The translations under genes were made by a program, and so were the position numbers. Below the pieces are notes generated by a model, which was not told the DNA's origin, made no database searches, and saw only the letters and a program-made list of their open reading frames with translations. From JAXDAY01 sp034679345 (GTDB lineage: Bacteria > Eisenbacteria > RBG-16-71-46 > CAIMUX01 > VGJL01), in assembly GCA_034679345.1 (NCBI GenBank), contig JAXDAY010000031.1:62001-126000 (forward strand): a stretch of 64,000 nucleotides of DNA. The letters are read 5' to 3'. Numbering within the stretch: position 1 is the first letter of the stretch; each line of letters opens with the position of its first letter. This document shows positions 51,231 through 60,401 of the stretch, one piece after another.

Positions 51231-53051
51231 ATGAACCCCATCACGATCTCGACCGGTCCAGAGGCCGCGGTTCGCGCCCGCCTCGAACAGGAGCGCGCGC
51301 GCCTGGAGGCCGAAGCGGGTTTGCGCCCGCATGCTCCAAGTCATTTCCGGCGCCAGGCCGAGGCGCTCTTCACCGCCGATCAACGCGGGACGACCACGAT
51401 CCTCTTCGGAGGCCTCACCTGGAAGCACGAGAAGCTGATTCACGGCGGGCTCGAGGGGCTGGGGTACAAGTGCCAGGTGCTCCCGGTTCCCGATGTGCGG
51501 GCGTTTCAGATCGGCAAGGAGTTCGGCAATAACGGCCAGTGCAATCCGACCTACTTCACCGTCGGAAACCTCGTGCAATACCTCCAAGGGCTCGAGGCGG
51601 GGGGGATGAGCCGGTCGGAGATCTGCGAGAAGTACGTCTTCTTCACCGCGGGCGCCTGCGGCCCTTGCCGCTTCGGGATGTACGAGGCCGAGTACCGGCT
51701 CGCCCTGCGCAACTCCGGCTTCGAGGACTTCCGCGTGCTCCTCTTCCAGCAATCGGGAGGGCTGAGCCAGTCGGAGATGGCCGCAGGACTCGAGATGAAC
51801 CTCGATTTCTTTCTCGCGATCCTGAACGCGCTCACGATCGGCGATCTCTTGAACGAGGTCGCCTACCAGATCCGCCCCTACGAGGCGAACCGCGGCGAGA
51901 CCGATCGGGTGCTCGACTCGGTGATGGACGACCTCCATGGGGTCATGCGCTCGAAGAGGCCCTTCCGGCTGACCGGCGCGCGCGCGCGCATCGCCCGCGC
52001 CGTGGGCCTGGAACGGGGGCTCACGGAGGCCGGCAAGTACATCGAGCAGATCTTCGGAGAAGAGCTCGTCGGCGCGCTCGACTCCGCCAGGAGAAGGTTG
52101 GAGGCGATCCCGGTCGACCGCCTGCGGGTGAAGCCGATCGTCAAGATCACGGGCGAGTTCTGGGCGCAGACGACCGAGGGAGATGGCAACTTCAAGATGT
52201 TCTCCTTCCTGGAGCGAGAGAACGCCCAGGTCCTCGTCGAACCGATCGGCACCTGGATCTGCTACATGATCCACGGGGCGCAGAACAAGATCCGCGACCG
52301 CAAGGGACTCGAGGAGCGGATGCCGGTTCCCACCTGGGGCCGGCCCTTGGCGCGACTTCGCGCCGAGCTCCACGCGCAACGCAGGATCCGCCGGCTCGGC
52401 GTGGCGATGGTCCTCTTCAAGAGGGTCTATGAGCGCTACCGCAAGGCCCTCGGCGGAAGTGCCCATCCGCTCGCCGACCAGCTCGAGATGGAGCGGATCG
52501 CCCACCCGCTCTACAACACGCGCGCCGGGGGAGGCGAAGGCCACCTCGAGGTCGCCAAGAACATCTACTACCACCACCATGGCCTCGCCCACATGGTCCT
52601 CTCGCTGAAGCCGTTTGGCTGCATGCCGTCCACGCAATCCGACGGCGTGCAGTCCGCGGTCGTGGGGAAGTTCCCGGACTTGATCTATCTGCCGATCGAG
52701 ACCTCCGGCGAGGGGGAGATCAATGCCCACAGCCGCGTGCAGATGGCCCTCGGCGAAGCCCGCGCGCGCGCCCGCGCGGAGTTCGCGCGCGTGGTCGAGG
52801 AAAGCGGCTACGGTCTCGAGCAGGTCCGCGCCTACGTGAGCGAGCGCGAGGAGATGCGGCGGGCCGGGCTACGCGTCGGCCACTCCCCGGGCGTGGTCGG
52901 GATCGCGGCCAACTTCTACCTGGACGCGACACGGCGGATGCGGGCTGAGGGGATCGCGGGCGTGCCCGATGCCGCGACCGCGAACGAGACTCCCGAGGAT
53001 TCGCTGGCCGGACGCGGTCTGGTCGAATCTCCCGTGGCGGTGGAGGCATGA
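51231..53051 (+). CDS. 2-hydroxyacyl-CoA dehydratase D-component-like half of a CoA-activase/double-cubane-type protein
   Basis: This 606-residue protein resembles the C-terminal half of large fused acyl-CoA dehydratase activase-related proteins (HgdB-like fold, PF06050 type). The conserved region TILFGGLTWKHEKLI, then GNNGQCNPTYFTVGN, AGACGPCRFGMYEAEYR and KPFGCMPSTQSDGV holds cysteines able to bind an iron-sulfur cluster. Its product and the next gene's product are probably two parts of one ATP-driven low-potential electron-transfer system. The ATG at 51231 has GAGAGAATAT upstream rather than a clean ribosome site. The end overlaps the next start by four bases. Confidence 0.75.
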   Translation: MNPITISTGPEAAVRARLEQERARLEAEAGLRPHAPSHFRRQAEALFTADQRGTTTILFGGLTWKHEKLIHGGLEGLGYKCQVLPVPDVRAFQIGKEFGNNGQCNPTYFTVGNLVQYLQGLEAGGMSRSEICEKYVFFTAGACGPCRFGMYEAEYRLALRNSGFEDFRVLLFQQSGGLSQSEMAAGLEMNLDFFLAILNALTIGDLLNEVAYQIRPYEANRGETDRVLDSVMDDLHGVMRSKRPFRLTGARARIARAVGLERGLTEAGKYIEQIFGEELVGALDSARRRLEAIPVDRLRVKPIVKITGEFWAQTTEGDGNFKMFSFLERENAQVLVEPIGTWICYMIHGAQNKIRDRKGLEERMPVPTWGRPLARLRAELHAQRRIRRLGVAMVLFKRVYERYRKALGGSAHPLADQLEMERIAHPLYNTRAGGGEGHLEVAKNIYYHHHGLAHMVLSLKPFGCMPSTQSDGVQSAVVGKFPDLIYLPIETSGEGEINAHSRVQMALGEARARARAEFARVVEESGYGLEQVRAYVSEREEMRRAGLRVGHSPGVVGIAANFYLDATRRMRAEGIAGVPDAATANETPEDSLAGRGLVESPVAVEA

Positions 53052-56000
53052 TCCGCCTGGAGGACTCGGCCTCCGCGGGGAGCCGAGCCGAGATCCGGAG
53101 GGGGCCGATCATCGGTCTCGACGTGGGCTCGACGACGGTGAAGGCCGTCGTCGTCGACCCGCGCACCGACGAGATCCTCTGGCGCGACTACCAGCGGCAC
53201 GAGACGCGACAGCCGGAGAAGGTTCTCGAGTTCATGGAGAGGATCGAGAGCGAGCTAGCGCTTCCCGCCAACGCCTTCCGTCTCTTCGTGACCGGCTCAG
53301 GGGGCTCGGGCATCGCTGGGAGGCTCGGCGGCAAGTTCGTCCAGGAAGTGACCGCCGTGAGCCTCGCGGTGGAGAAGCTCTATCCGGAGACGAACTCGGT
53401 GGTCGAGCTCGGAGGTCAGGACGCCAAGATCATCGTCTTCAAGGAAACGGAGGGAAGCGATCGCAAGAAGAAGCTTCCCTCGATGAACGACAAGTGCGCC
53501 GGCGGGACCGGGGCCGTGATCGACAAGATCAATGCGAAGCTGCGCATCCCCGCCGATGAGCTCGGCAATCTTGGATACGAGGGAATCAAGCTCCACCATG
53601 TGGCCGGCAAGTGCGGCGTCTTCGCCGAGACAGACATCAATGGGCTGCAGAAGCAGGGAGTGCCGCGCGAGGAGCTGATGGCGTCCCTCTTCGAGTCGAT
53701 CGTGCAGCAGAACCTCTCGGTCCTCACGCGCGGCCACACCCTGCGGCCGGTCGTGCTCCTCCTGGGAGGGCCGAACACCTATATCCGCGGGATGGTGGAG
53801 GCATGGCGGCACAACATCCCGCTCATCTGGGCGGAACGGAACGTCCCGGTGCCCGATCGGCCGATGGAGGAGCTCGTGCGCGTTCCCGAGAACGCGCAGT
53901 ACTTCGCCGCGATCGGCGCGGTGGAGTTCGGAAGGCAGGAAGAGCCCGACGTCGGGGCCTACGCCGGAACCGAGGCGCTGCGAGAGTACATCGAGTTCGG
54001 TCGGGCGCAGGAGAAGCAGGCCAGGGGATCGCGCGGGCTGGCCGCCAGCCGGACGGAGCTCGAGAGCTTCGCCGAGAAGTACAGAAAGGAGGCCTGGGAA
54101 CCGGCGCGCTTCGTGGCCGGGTCGCGCGTGGAGGCTTTCGTCGGAGTCGACGGCGGCTCCACCTCGACGAAGGGCGTCCTGATGGACATGGAGGGGCGCC
54201 TTCTCGCGAAGGCCTATCAGCTCTCCAAGGGGAACCCGATCGAGGATACGGTCGAGATCTTCCGGGAGCTCCGGCGGACGGTCGAGTCGCAGGGGGCTCT
54301 CCTCGAGCCGATCGGGGTCGGGACGACCGGCTACGCGAAGGACGTCCTGAAGGACGCTCTCGGGGCGGACGTCGCGCTCGTCGAGACGGTCGCCCACACG
54401 AAGAGCGCGCTTCACTTCTACGACGAGGTCGATGTGATCTGCGATGTGGGCGGACAGGACATCAAGATCATCATTCTCAATCGCGGACAGGTGAAAGACT
54501 TCAAGCTGAACACCCAGTGCTCGGCCGGGAACGGCTACTTCCTGCAGAGCACCGCCGAGGGATTCGGCTTCCCCGTCGACCGTTACGCCGAGATCGCTTT
54601 TTCAGCCGAATCGATGCCCGAGTTCGGGTACGGCTGCGCGGTCTTCATGCAGTCGGACATCGTCGACTTCCAGAGACAGGGCTGGAGGGCCGAGGAGATC
54701 ATGGCCGGCCTGGCCCACGTCCTGCCGAAGAACATCTGGCTCTACGTGAGCCAGATTACGAATCTCCCGAAGCTCGGGCGCAATTTCGTGCTCCAGGGCG
54801 GAACGCAGCATAACCTGGCCGCGGTGAAGTCGCAGGTGGACTTCATCCAGGAACGCTTCGCCCGCAGGGGGGAGACGGCGAACATCTGGGTCCACAAGCA
54901 CACTGGGGAATCGGGTGCGATCGGCGCGGCCCTCGAGGCGCGCCGGCTCTACCAGGAGACCGACCGCCGGACGAGCTTCATCGGTCTTAATGCCGTCGAG
55001 GCCATCGAATACACGACGACTCGCGATGAGCGCACGCGCTGCTACTTCTGCAAGAACAAGTGTCTGCGGACATTCATCGACGTCAAGACCGCGCTGCCGC
55101 CCGGGCGCACCGATCCATTCCCCTATAAGAGCGGACCCGAGGAGCCGCACGCGGCGAGAATCCGCGGCCGCGGGTCGGACGACCGGACTCCGGAGGAGGC
55201 GATCCCCGAAGCCCCGACGGCCAAGGAGGCTCCCCCGCCCCTCGCCGAGTCTGTCGACTCGAAGTCGAAGTCGCGGCTTCCTCTCGCGGAGGGCGCGAAT
55301 CGCATCATCATTGCCACCTGCGAGAAGGGAACGGTCGAGGACGTCGGTGAGATGCGCGAGATCAAGAAGGGGATCGACGCCGTGCGGACGGCCAATCCCA
55401 ATCTTGTCGAGATCGCGGCGACCGCCGCCTTCAAGTCTTACGCCCCGCCGCTCGTCCGTGATCCCGAGCCGAAGATGACGCTGACGAAGGCGGCCCGGAC
55501 CCGAAGAGAGGCGCGCGCGCGCCGGGCGTCGCTACGGATCGGCATGCCGCGGGCCCTCAACATGTACTCGCTCGGGCCCCTCTTCTCCGCCTACCTCGAG
55601 AGCCTGGGGATCCCGGCCTCGAACATCGTATGGTCGGACTTCACCACCGAGCAGCTCTACCGCGAGGGGGCCAAGCGCGGCTCGGTCGATCCGTGCTTCC
55701 CGAGCAAGCTGGGGATCCCGCACGTCCACAACCTGCTCTACGTCCACCACAAGAAGAAGCCGCTCGACTGCATCTACGTCCCGATGGTTGACGATCTGCC
55801 GAGCGATCTCGTCGGCTGCCAGGCCCACCGCGCCTGTCCCACTGTGACGGCCACGCCCGACGCGGTGAAGGCCGCTTTCACCAAGGAGGGGGATCTCTTC
55901 GACGAGCTTGGCGTGCGCTACCTCGATGGAATCGTCAATCCGGGCGACCCGCGGCTACTCGAGAGGCAGCTCTACGAGGAGTGGGGAGAGATCCTGGGAT

Positions 56001-56695
56001 TGAGCCCCATGGAGAACGCGCGCGCCGTCGAGCAGGGCTACGCGGCGCTCGACGCCTTCCTCAACAAGATCCAGCGGGGGACGGCGCGGGAGATCCTCGA
56101 TCGCCTCGAGCGGGAGGATCGCCTCGGCATCGTTCTGCTGGGACGGCCCTACCACAACGACCCCGGGATCAATCACGAGATCCTGATGGAGTTCCAGAAG
56201 CTCGGTTATCCGATTCTGACGCAGAGCTCGCTTCCACTGGACGAGGGAACCCTCGAGCGTCTCTTCGGCGAGGAGGTCCGCTCGGGGTTCGTGCCGCATC
56301 CATTGAGCGTCTCCGACGTCTGGAAGAACTCCTACAGCGAGAACACCACGATGAAGGTCTTTGCGGCGAAATACGTGGCGCGCCACCCGAATCTGGTCGC
56401 CCTGGAGATCTCGAACTTCAAGTGCGGACACGACGCGCCCATCTACGCGACGATCGAGGAGATCATCGAGTCCTCGGGCACGCCCTACTTCAGCTTCAAG
56501 GACATTGACGAGAACAAGCCGGCAGGCTCGATCAAGATCCGCGTCGAGACGATCGGCTACTTCTTATCCGTCTACCGCGAGCGCATCGGCCGGGATCGGC
56601 GCAAGCGCGCCGAGATCGAGGATCGTCTTTCGGCCATGGAGCGGGAGCTTCGGGCGCAGCTCAGCGGGTTGGGTCAACCGACGGAGGTCGCATGA
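53048..56695 (+). CDS. Double BcrAD/BadFG activase with DUF2229 region (dehydratase/double-cubane reductase type)
   Basis: This 1215-residue protein has two ASKHA ATPase domains of the 2-hydroxyglutaryl-CoA dehydratase activator type: GLDVGSTTVKAVVVD near residue 21 with NDKCAGGTGA, and GVDGGSTSTKGVLMD near residue 365 with NTQCSAGNGYF; each conserved Cys helps hold the bridging 4Fe-4S cluster. CYFCKNKCLRTF follows near 660. After about 830 comes a DUF2229-like part (IGMPRALNMYSLGPLFSAYL, SVDPCFPSKLGIPH, GCQAHRACPTVTATP). It should use ATP to push electrons to a very low potential. In many bacteria these parts are one chain with the preceding gene; here they are split and reversed in order. 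Confidence 0.85.
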   Translation: MIRLEDSASAGSRAEIRRGPIIGLDVGSTTVKAVVVDPRTDEILWRDYQRHETRQPEKVLEFMERIESELALPANAFRLFVTGSGGSGIAGRLGGKFVQEVTAVSLAVEKLYPETNSVVELGGQDAKIIVFKETEGSDRKKKLPSMNDKCAGGTGAVIDKINAKLRIPADELGNLGYEGIKLHHVAGKCGVFAETDINGLQKQGVPREELMASLFESIVQQNLSVLTRGHTLRPVVLLLGGPNTYIRGMVEAWRHNIPLIWAERNVPVPDRPMEELVRVPENAQYFAAIGAVEFGRQEEPDVGAYAGTEALREYIEFGRAQEKQARGSRGLAASRTELESFAEKYRKEAWEPARFVAGSRVEAFVGVDGGSTSTKGVLMDMEGRLLAKAYQLSKGNPIEDTVEIFRELRRTVESQGALLEPIGVGTTGYAKDVLKDALGADVALVETVAHTKSALHFYDEVDVICDVGGQDIKIIILNRGQVKDFKLNTQCSAGNGYFLQSTAEGFGFPVDRYAEIAFSAESMPEFGYGCAVFMQSDIVDFQRQGWRAEEIMAGLAHVLPKNIWLYVSQITNLPKLGRNFVLQGGTQHNLAAVKSQVDFIQERFARRGETANIWVHKHTGESGAIGAALEARRLYQETDRRTSFIGLNAVEAIEYTTTRDERTRCYFCKNKCLRTFIDVKTALPPGRTDPFPYKSGPEEPHAARIRGRGSDDRTPEEAIPEAPTAKEAPPPLAESVDSKSKSRLPLAEGANRIIIATCEKGTVEDVGEMREIKKGIDAVRTANPNLVEIAATAAFKSYAPPLVRDPEPKMTLTKAARTRREARARRASLRIGMPRALNMYSLGPLFSAYLESLGIPASNIVWSDFTTEQLYREGAKRGSVDPCFPSKLGIPHVHNLLYVHHKKKPLDCIYVPMVDDLPSDLVGCQAHRACPTVTATPDAVKAAFTKEGDLFDELGVRYLDGIVNPGDPRLLERQLYEEWGEILGLSPMENARAVEQGYAALDAFLNKIQRGTAREILDRLEREDRLGIVLLGRPYHNDPGINHEILMEFQKLGYPILTQSSLPLDEGTLERLFGEEVRSGFVPHPLSVSDVWKNSYSENTTMKVFAAKYVARHPNLVALEISNFKCGHDAPIYATIEEIIESSGTPYFSFKDIDENKPAGSIKIRVETIGYFLSVYRERIGRDRRKRAEIEDRLSAMERELRAQLSGLGQPTEVA

Positions 56696-56970
56696 GCCCT
56701 CTCGAATCGGATCGGGTCATGTATGAGATCTACCGCGAGGAGGGGTACGACCGGCGCTTCCGCGTCGTCTACTTCACCGAGCTGGGAGAGCACGAGAAGG
56801 AGCGAGAGATCAACCGGGCGCTCGCGGGCGAGCATGTCCATGACGGCTTCATCAGCGAGCATGGGAAGGAGGCGGCGAAGGCGGTCATCGCCTCCTTCCT
56901 CGCTCGGTGGAACGAGGGAGAGCACCCGGATCCGGCGGATCTCACCAGGATGATCCGCGAGCTCGGCTAG
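56692..56970 (+). CDS. Small protein coupled to the activase gene
   Basis: This 92-residue acidic protein overlaps the activase stop by four bases (ATGA). It contains VMYEIYREEGYDRRFRVVYF, then helical, charged segments (EHEKEREINRALAGEHVHDGF, of which EREINRALAGE is the most helical). No family recognised. Coupling to the activase suggests a subunit or a regulator of it. There is no dehydratase subunit pair nearby. Confidence 0.6.
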   Translation: MSPLESDRVMYEIYREEGYDRRFRVVYFTELGEHEKEREINRALAGEHVHDGFISEHGKEAAKAVIASFLARWNEGEHPDPADLTRMIRELG

Positions 56971-57111
56971 GCGGGACGGGCCGCCCGTGATCCATCTCCC
57001 TGCGCGGGCGGCCAGATGTGCTACAATTGATGGTTCCGCGATCTCTTCGTTCACCCGCAGGCTGACATCGCCCGGCGCGCGGATGCGCGCCCGGGCAAGG
57101 GAGATAGGTTG

Positions 57112-59700
57112 ATGAGAATCCAGCGCCTCCTTGCCGCAGCGATCGTCTCGCTCGCCGTCTCGGGCATCGCTTCCGCCGCGGAGACCGGGCCGATCCGGCT
57201 CAAGAGCCGAACCTTCACGCCCGCCCCCGGGCTCGCCGCGCTCGATGCGATCGATCCCGCCTCGAGCGAGCCGCAACATCGGATCCTCCAGTTCGCGACC
57301 GCGGTCGATCCCGCTGAACGCGCCGCTCTCGCGGCGAAGGGAGTCCGACTCCTGCAATCGATCCCGGAACGCGCCTGGATCGCCTCGATCGCGCCGGCGG
57401 CATCGCGCGACGAGGATCTGCGCGCGCGCCTCGTCTGGGCGGGGGAGATCCTCCCCGACGACAAGACCCCGCCTCACTGGAAGGCCGCCGGCCACGGACC
57501 ATGGACGTTCCAGGCCGACGGGCGCATCGAGATTCGAGTCCGTTTCCATGAGGACGTCGACGAGGAAGCCGCCACAGCCAACTTGCGCGCCGTGGGCGCT
57601 GGGATCGTCGAGCCGCTCGGCCTGTTCAAGGGCGCGACCGTCCATGCCTCCGAGTGGATCATTCCACTGATCTCCGCGATGGATGAGGTCCTCTGGCTGA
57701 GCGATGGGCTGCCCGAGATCGAGCTCAACAACGATCAGAACCGCGACAACACGGGGGCGGAGATCATCCAGGCTCCGCCCTACGATCTCGGGGGCGATGG
57801 GATCCAGGTGGGGATCTGGGACGGCGGGCTCGTCGATCAGAACCACGACGACTTCGCCGGCCGGCTCACGCTGGGCGAATCCGGAGGGGTGAGCCAGCAC
57901 GCGACCCACGTCGCCGGCACCTTCGGCGGCACGGGACTCCTGAGCGAGGCCAACGGGGGCACCGCCCTCCAGTGGCGCGGGATGGCGCCCGAGGTCGACA
58001 TCTACTCCTGGAACTTCAACGGAAGCGTGCCGAACGAGATCGTGAACGGGATCAGCAACTACGATCTCGATCTCGAGACCAACTCCTGGAACTTCGGCGT
58101 CGACGGCGGCAGCTGCTTCCTCTATGGGGACTATGACTACTGGTCGCCCGAGTTCGACCTGATCGTGACCGGCGCGGGCGGCCGCGTCTTGAACGTGATG
58201 TTCTCGGCCGCCAACGAGCGCGACGACGGCGACTGCCCTCTGCAGGAGGGGCTCTACGGCTGCATACCGCCGCCGGCGACCGCCAAGGATGTCATCACGG
58301 TCGGCGCGACGAACTCGGACGATGACACGATGACATGGTTCTCCTCATGGGGACCGGTCGACGACGGACGGCTGAAGCCGGACGTGACCGCGCCGGGCTG
58401 CCAGCATTTCGGCGAGGCGCACGTCCATTCGACCCTTCCCGGAGATATCTACGGCGGCGATGGCTGGTGCGGCACCTCGATGGCGGCTCCGACCGTCACG
58501 GGAAACCTGGCACTTCTCTACGAGCAGTACGCTCTTCTCAATGGCGGCGACATTCCCTACCCGGGCCTCATGAAGGCGCTGCTGGCCGCCACCGCCGTCG
58601 ATCTCGGGAATCTCGGCCCCGACTTCGCCTTCGGCCACGGGCGGATCGACGGCCACAAGGCGGCCGATGCGCTCCTCTACGACACGCAGACCGTCGTCTC
58701 GATCAATCACGGCGCGGTCGAGGAGATCGTCTTCCCTGTCCCCGAGGGGCTCCCGAAGCTCCGCCTCGTCTTGGCCTGGGACGATCCTCCGGCGAGCCCG
58801 CTATCGGATCCGGCCCTCGTCAACGACCTCGATCTCGTGCTCGTCGATCCGGGCAATGGACTCCATCGGCCCTGGATCCTCGATCCGGATTCGCCGAGTC
58901 AGAACGCGACCCGCGGCGCGGACCATCTGAACAACGTCGAGCACGTCGAGGTCGAATCGCCCGCCGCAGGCAACTGGACCGTGCGCATCACCGGCACGAG
59001 CGTGCCCGAGGGGCCACAGCTCGCCGGCCTCGTGGGCCTCGATCTCAAAGCCCCGGGCGCTCCTTCTGACTTCACCGCCTCGAACCCCACGGACTCGACG
59101 ATCGATCTGACCTGGGGGAACGCCGGCGACGCGGATCGCAAAGCGACTCTGATCGTGCGCTGGGAGGGCGTATCCCTCTGGCCGGGTCCGGTCGACGGTG
59201 AGACCTACGTCGTCGGCCAGCAGGTGGCCCCTGGAGTCGAGGTCATCTATGTCGCCGATGAGGACCACTCGACGCTGCCGTTCACCGACACGGGTCTCGA
59301 TGCGGGTCGCACCTATGAGTACGCCGCCTTCAGCTTCGACGACCACCACAACTACTCGATCGCCTCCGCCACGACCGGCACCACCTCGGGCGGCGCTTCC
59401 GTTGCGGATTCTGGAGTTCCCTCGAAGCTGCATCTCGGCCCCGCCCATCCGAATCCCGCGGACTCCCGCGTCCGATTCGCCTTCGAGCTGCCGGCGGCCG
59501 GCTGGGTGGAGCTCGGCGTCTACGATGCGACGGGACGCAGGATCCGCTCCCTCCACGCCGCGGCGATGAGCGCGGGCCGCTACACCGCTTCCTGGGACGG
59601 TCGGGACGATGCGGGACACCGCATCGCGCCGGGAATCTACTTCTGTGAGCTTCGAGCCGGCGGGGAGCGCCTCTCCCGCGCGGTCTCCTGGGCGCAGTAG
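57112..59700 (+). CDS. Secreted subtilisin-like (S8) serine protease with FlgD-type C-terminus
   Basis: This 862-residue protein has a signal peptide (about 1-24, ISASA-like ASAA-E) and a pro-region. The catalytic triad is complete: Asp in VGIWDGGLVDQNH, His in SQHATHVAGTFGG and Ser in GTSMAAPTVTGNLA. A proprotein-convertase-like beta domain (about 530-640), a fibronectin-III-like domain (about 645-760) and a C-terminal FlgD-like domain follow (PNPADSRVRF, WDGRDDAGHRIAPGIYF). It is expected to be secreted or surface bound. The ATG at 57112 follows GGGAGATAGG. An extended -10 box (TGC-TACAAT, 57022-57027) lies upstream. Confidence 0.92.
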   Translation: MRIQRLLAAAIVSLAVSGIASAAETGPIRLKSRTFTPAPGLAALDAIDPASSEPQHRILQFATAVDPAERAALAAKGVRLLQSIPERAWIASIAPAASRDEDLRARLVWAGEILPDDKTPPHWKAAGHGPWTFQADGRIEIRVRFHEDVDEEAATANLRAVGAGIVEPLGLFKGATVHASEWIIPLISAMDEVLWLSDGLPEIELNNDQNRDNTGAEIIQAPPYDLGGDGIQVGIWDGGLVDQNHDDFAGRLTLGESGGVSQHATHVAGTFGGTGLLSEANGGTALQWRGMAPEVDIYSWNFNGSVPNEIVNGISNYDLDLETNSWNFGVDGGSCFLYGDYDYWSPEFDLIVTGAGGRVLNVMFSAANERDDGDCPLQEGLYGCIPPPATAKDVITVGATNSDDDTMTWFSSWGPVDDGRLKPDVTAPGCQHFGEAHVHSTLPGDIYGGDGWCGTSMAAPTVTGNLALLYEQYALLNGGDIPYPGLMKALLAATAVDLGNLGPDFAFGHGRIDGHKAADALLYDTQTVVSINHGAVEEIVFPVPEGLPKLRLVLAWDDPPASPLSDPALVNDLDLVLVDPGNGLHRPWILDPDSPSQNATRGADHLNNVEHVEVESPAAGNWTVRITGTSVPEGPQLAGLVGLDLKAPGAPSDFTASNPTDSTIDLTWGNAGDADRKATLIVRWEGVSLWPGPVDGETYVVGQQVAPGVEVIYVADEDHSTLPFTDTGLDAGRTYEYAAFSFDDHHNYSIASATTGTTSGGASVADSGVPSKLHLGPAHPNPADSRVRFAFELPAAGWVELGVYDATGRRIRSLHAAAMSAGRYTASWDGRDDAGHRIAPGIYFCELRAGGERLSRAVSWAQ

Positions 59701-59725
59701 CCCTACGCGCGACCACATGTGAATT

Positions 59726-59760
59726 GAGACGCCCCGGGGGCACTCCCTCCGGGGCGTCTC
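59726..59760. terminator. Bidirectional hairpin terminator between convergent genes
   Basis: A perfect 12-base stem GAGACGCCCCGG / CCGGGGCGTCTC has an 11-base loop. There is no clear T run, but its location between the protease gene and a minus-strand gene fits termination of both. Confidence 0.65.
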
Positions 59761-59794
59761 TCGTGTCGAGCGTCGAGAGGCCGAGCTTGCCGGC

Positions 59795-60253
59795 CTACTT
59801 CTTCATGCCGCAGGGAGTCGGGCACGCCGCCGGATCGCAGCCGGCGCGGGGGGCATCGGCCTTGCCCATGGAGGTGCGGCAGTAGCCCCAGCACTGGTCG
59901 GGAGGAAGCGGACAGCCCCGATGGGCCTTCTTGCTCCAGGCCGCCTTGCCCATACAGCAATCCGGCTTGCTGCAGTCCGTCCAATTGCCGCCATGCATCC
60001 TGCAGCCCGGCATCTCGCCGCGTCCCGGACGATCGCCGGTCATCGAGCGCATTCCATGACCTGCCTCGCCCATCGGACACGTCATCTTCGCGCCGGGGGC
60101 TTTCGCCATCCCACAACAATCCTTCGGGCATGACATCGCGTGGGCGTGGCCCATTCCATGGTGAGCTCGCCCTCCCATGCAGGCGCACCCGCCTGTCAGA
60201 GCGACGACGAGCGGCAACAGCAGGAACAACGCAAAGATGAGTCGACGGTTCAC
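59795..60253 (-). CDS. Cys/His/Met-rich lipoprotein, probable metal-binding
   Basis: This 152-residue protein has a lipoprotein signal (LIFALFLLLPLVVALTGGC). The mature part is loaded with Cys (about 15), His and Met in short motifs: CACMGG, HHGMGHAHAM, CPKDCCGM, KMTCPMG, KPDCCMGK, CGMKK. This suggests copper or another soft metal ion held in the periplasm. GTG 60253 has GGAGGG just before. The longer in-frame extension upstream lacks a signal peptide and was left out. No metal transport gene is adjacent. Confidence 0.7.
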   Translation of the reverse strand: MNRRLIFALFLLLPLVVALTGGCACMGGRAHHGMGHAHAMSCPKDCCGMAKAPGAKMTCPMGEAGHGMRSMTGDRPGRGEMPGCRMHGGNWTDCSKPDCCMGKAAWSKKAHRGCPLPPDQCWGYCRTSMGKADAPRAGCDPAACPTPCGMKK

Positions 60254-60401
60254 AATCCCTCCTTCCGGCGCACTGGCCAGTCCCGGTCGATTATGCCACA
60301 TGACATGTGAAAACCGGAGCAACTTCGATTTGGCCCGGGCAGGGCGCGTCCGGAAAGACGCGCCGGAGCGGCACAGCCCCCCCATTCGAGGGCCGGCGCC
60401 C

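Noticed and set aside
56975..57080. GC-rich hairpins before the protease gene as a riboswitch or attachment site
   Set aside because: The inverted repeats GGCCGCCCG/CGGGCGGCC and GCCCGGCGCGC-type look like a terminator for the preceding operon plus GC-rich leader; no known aptamer core.
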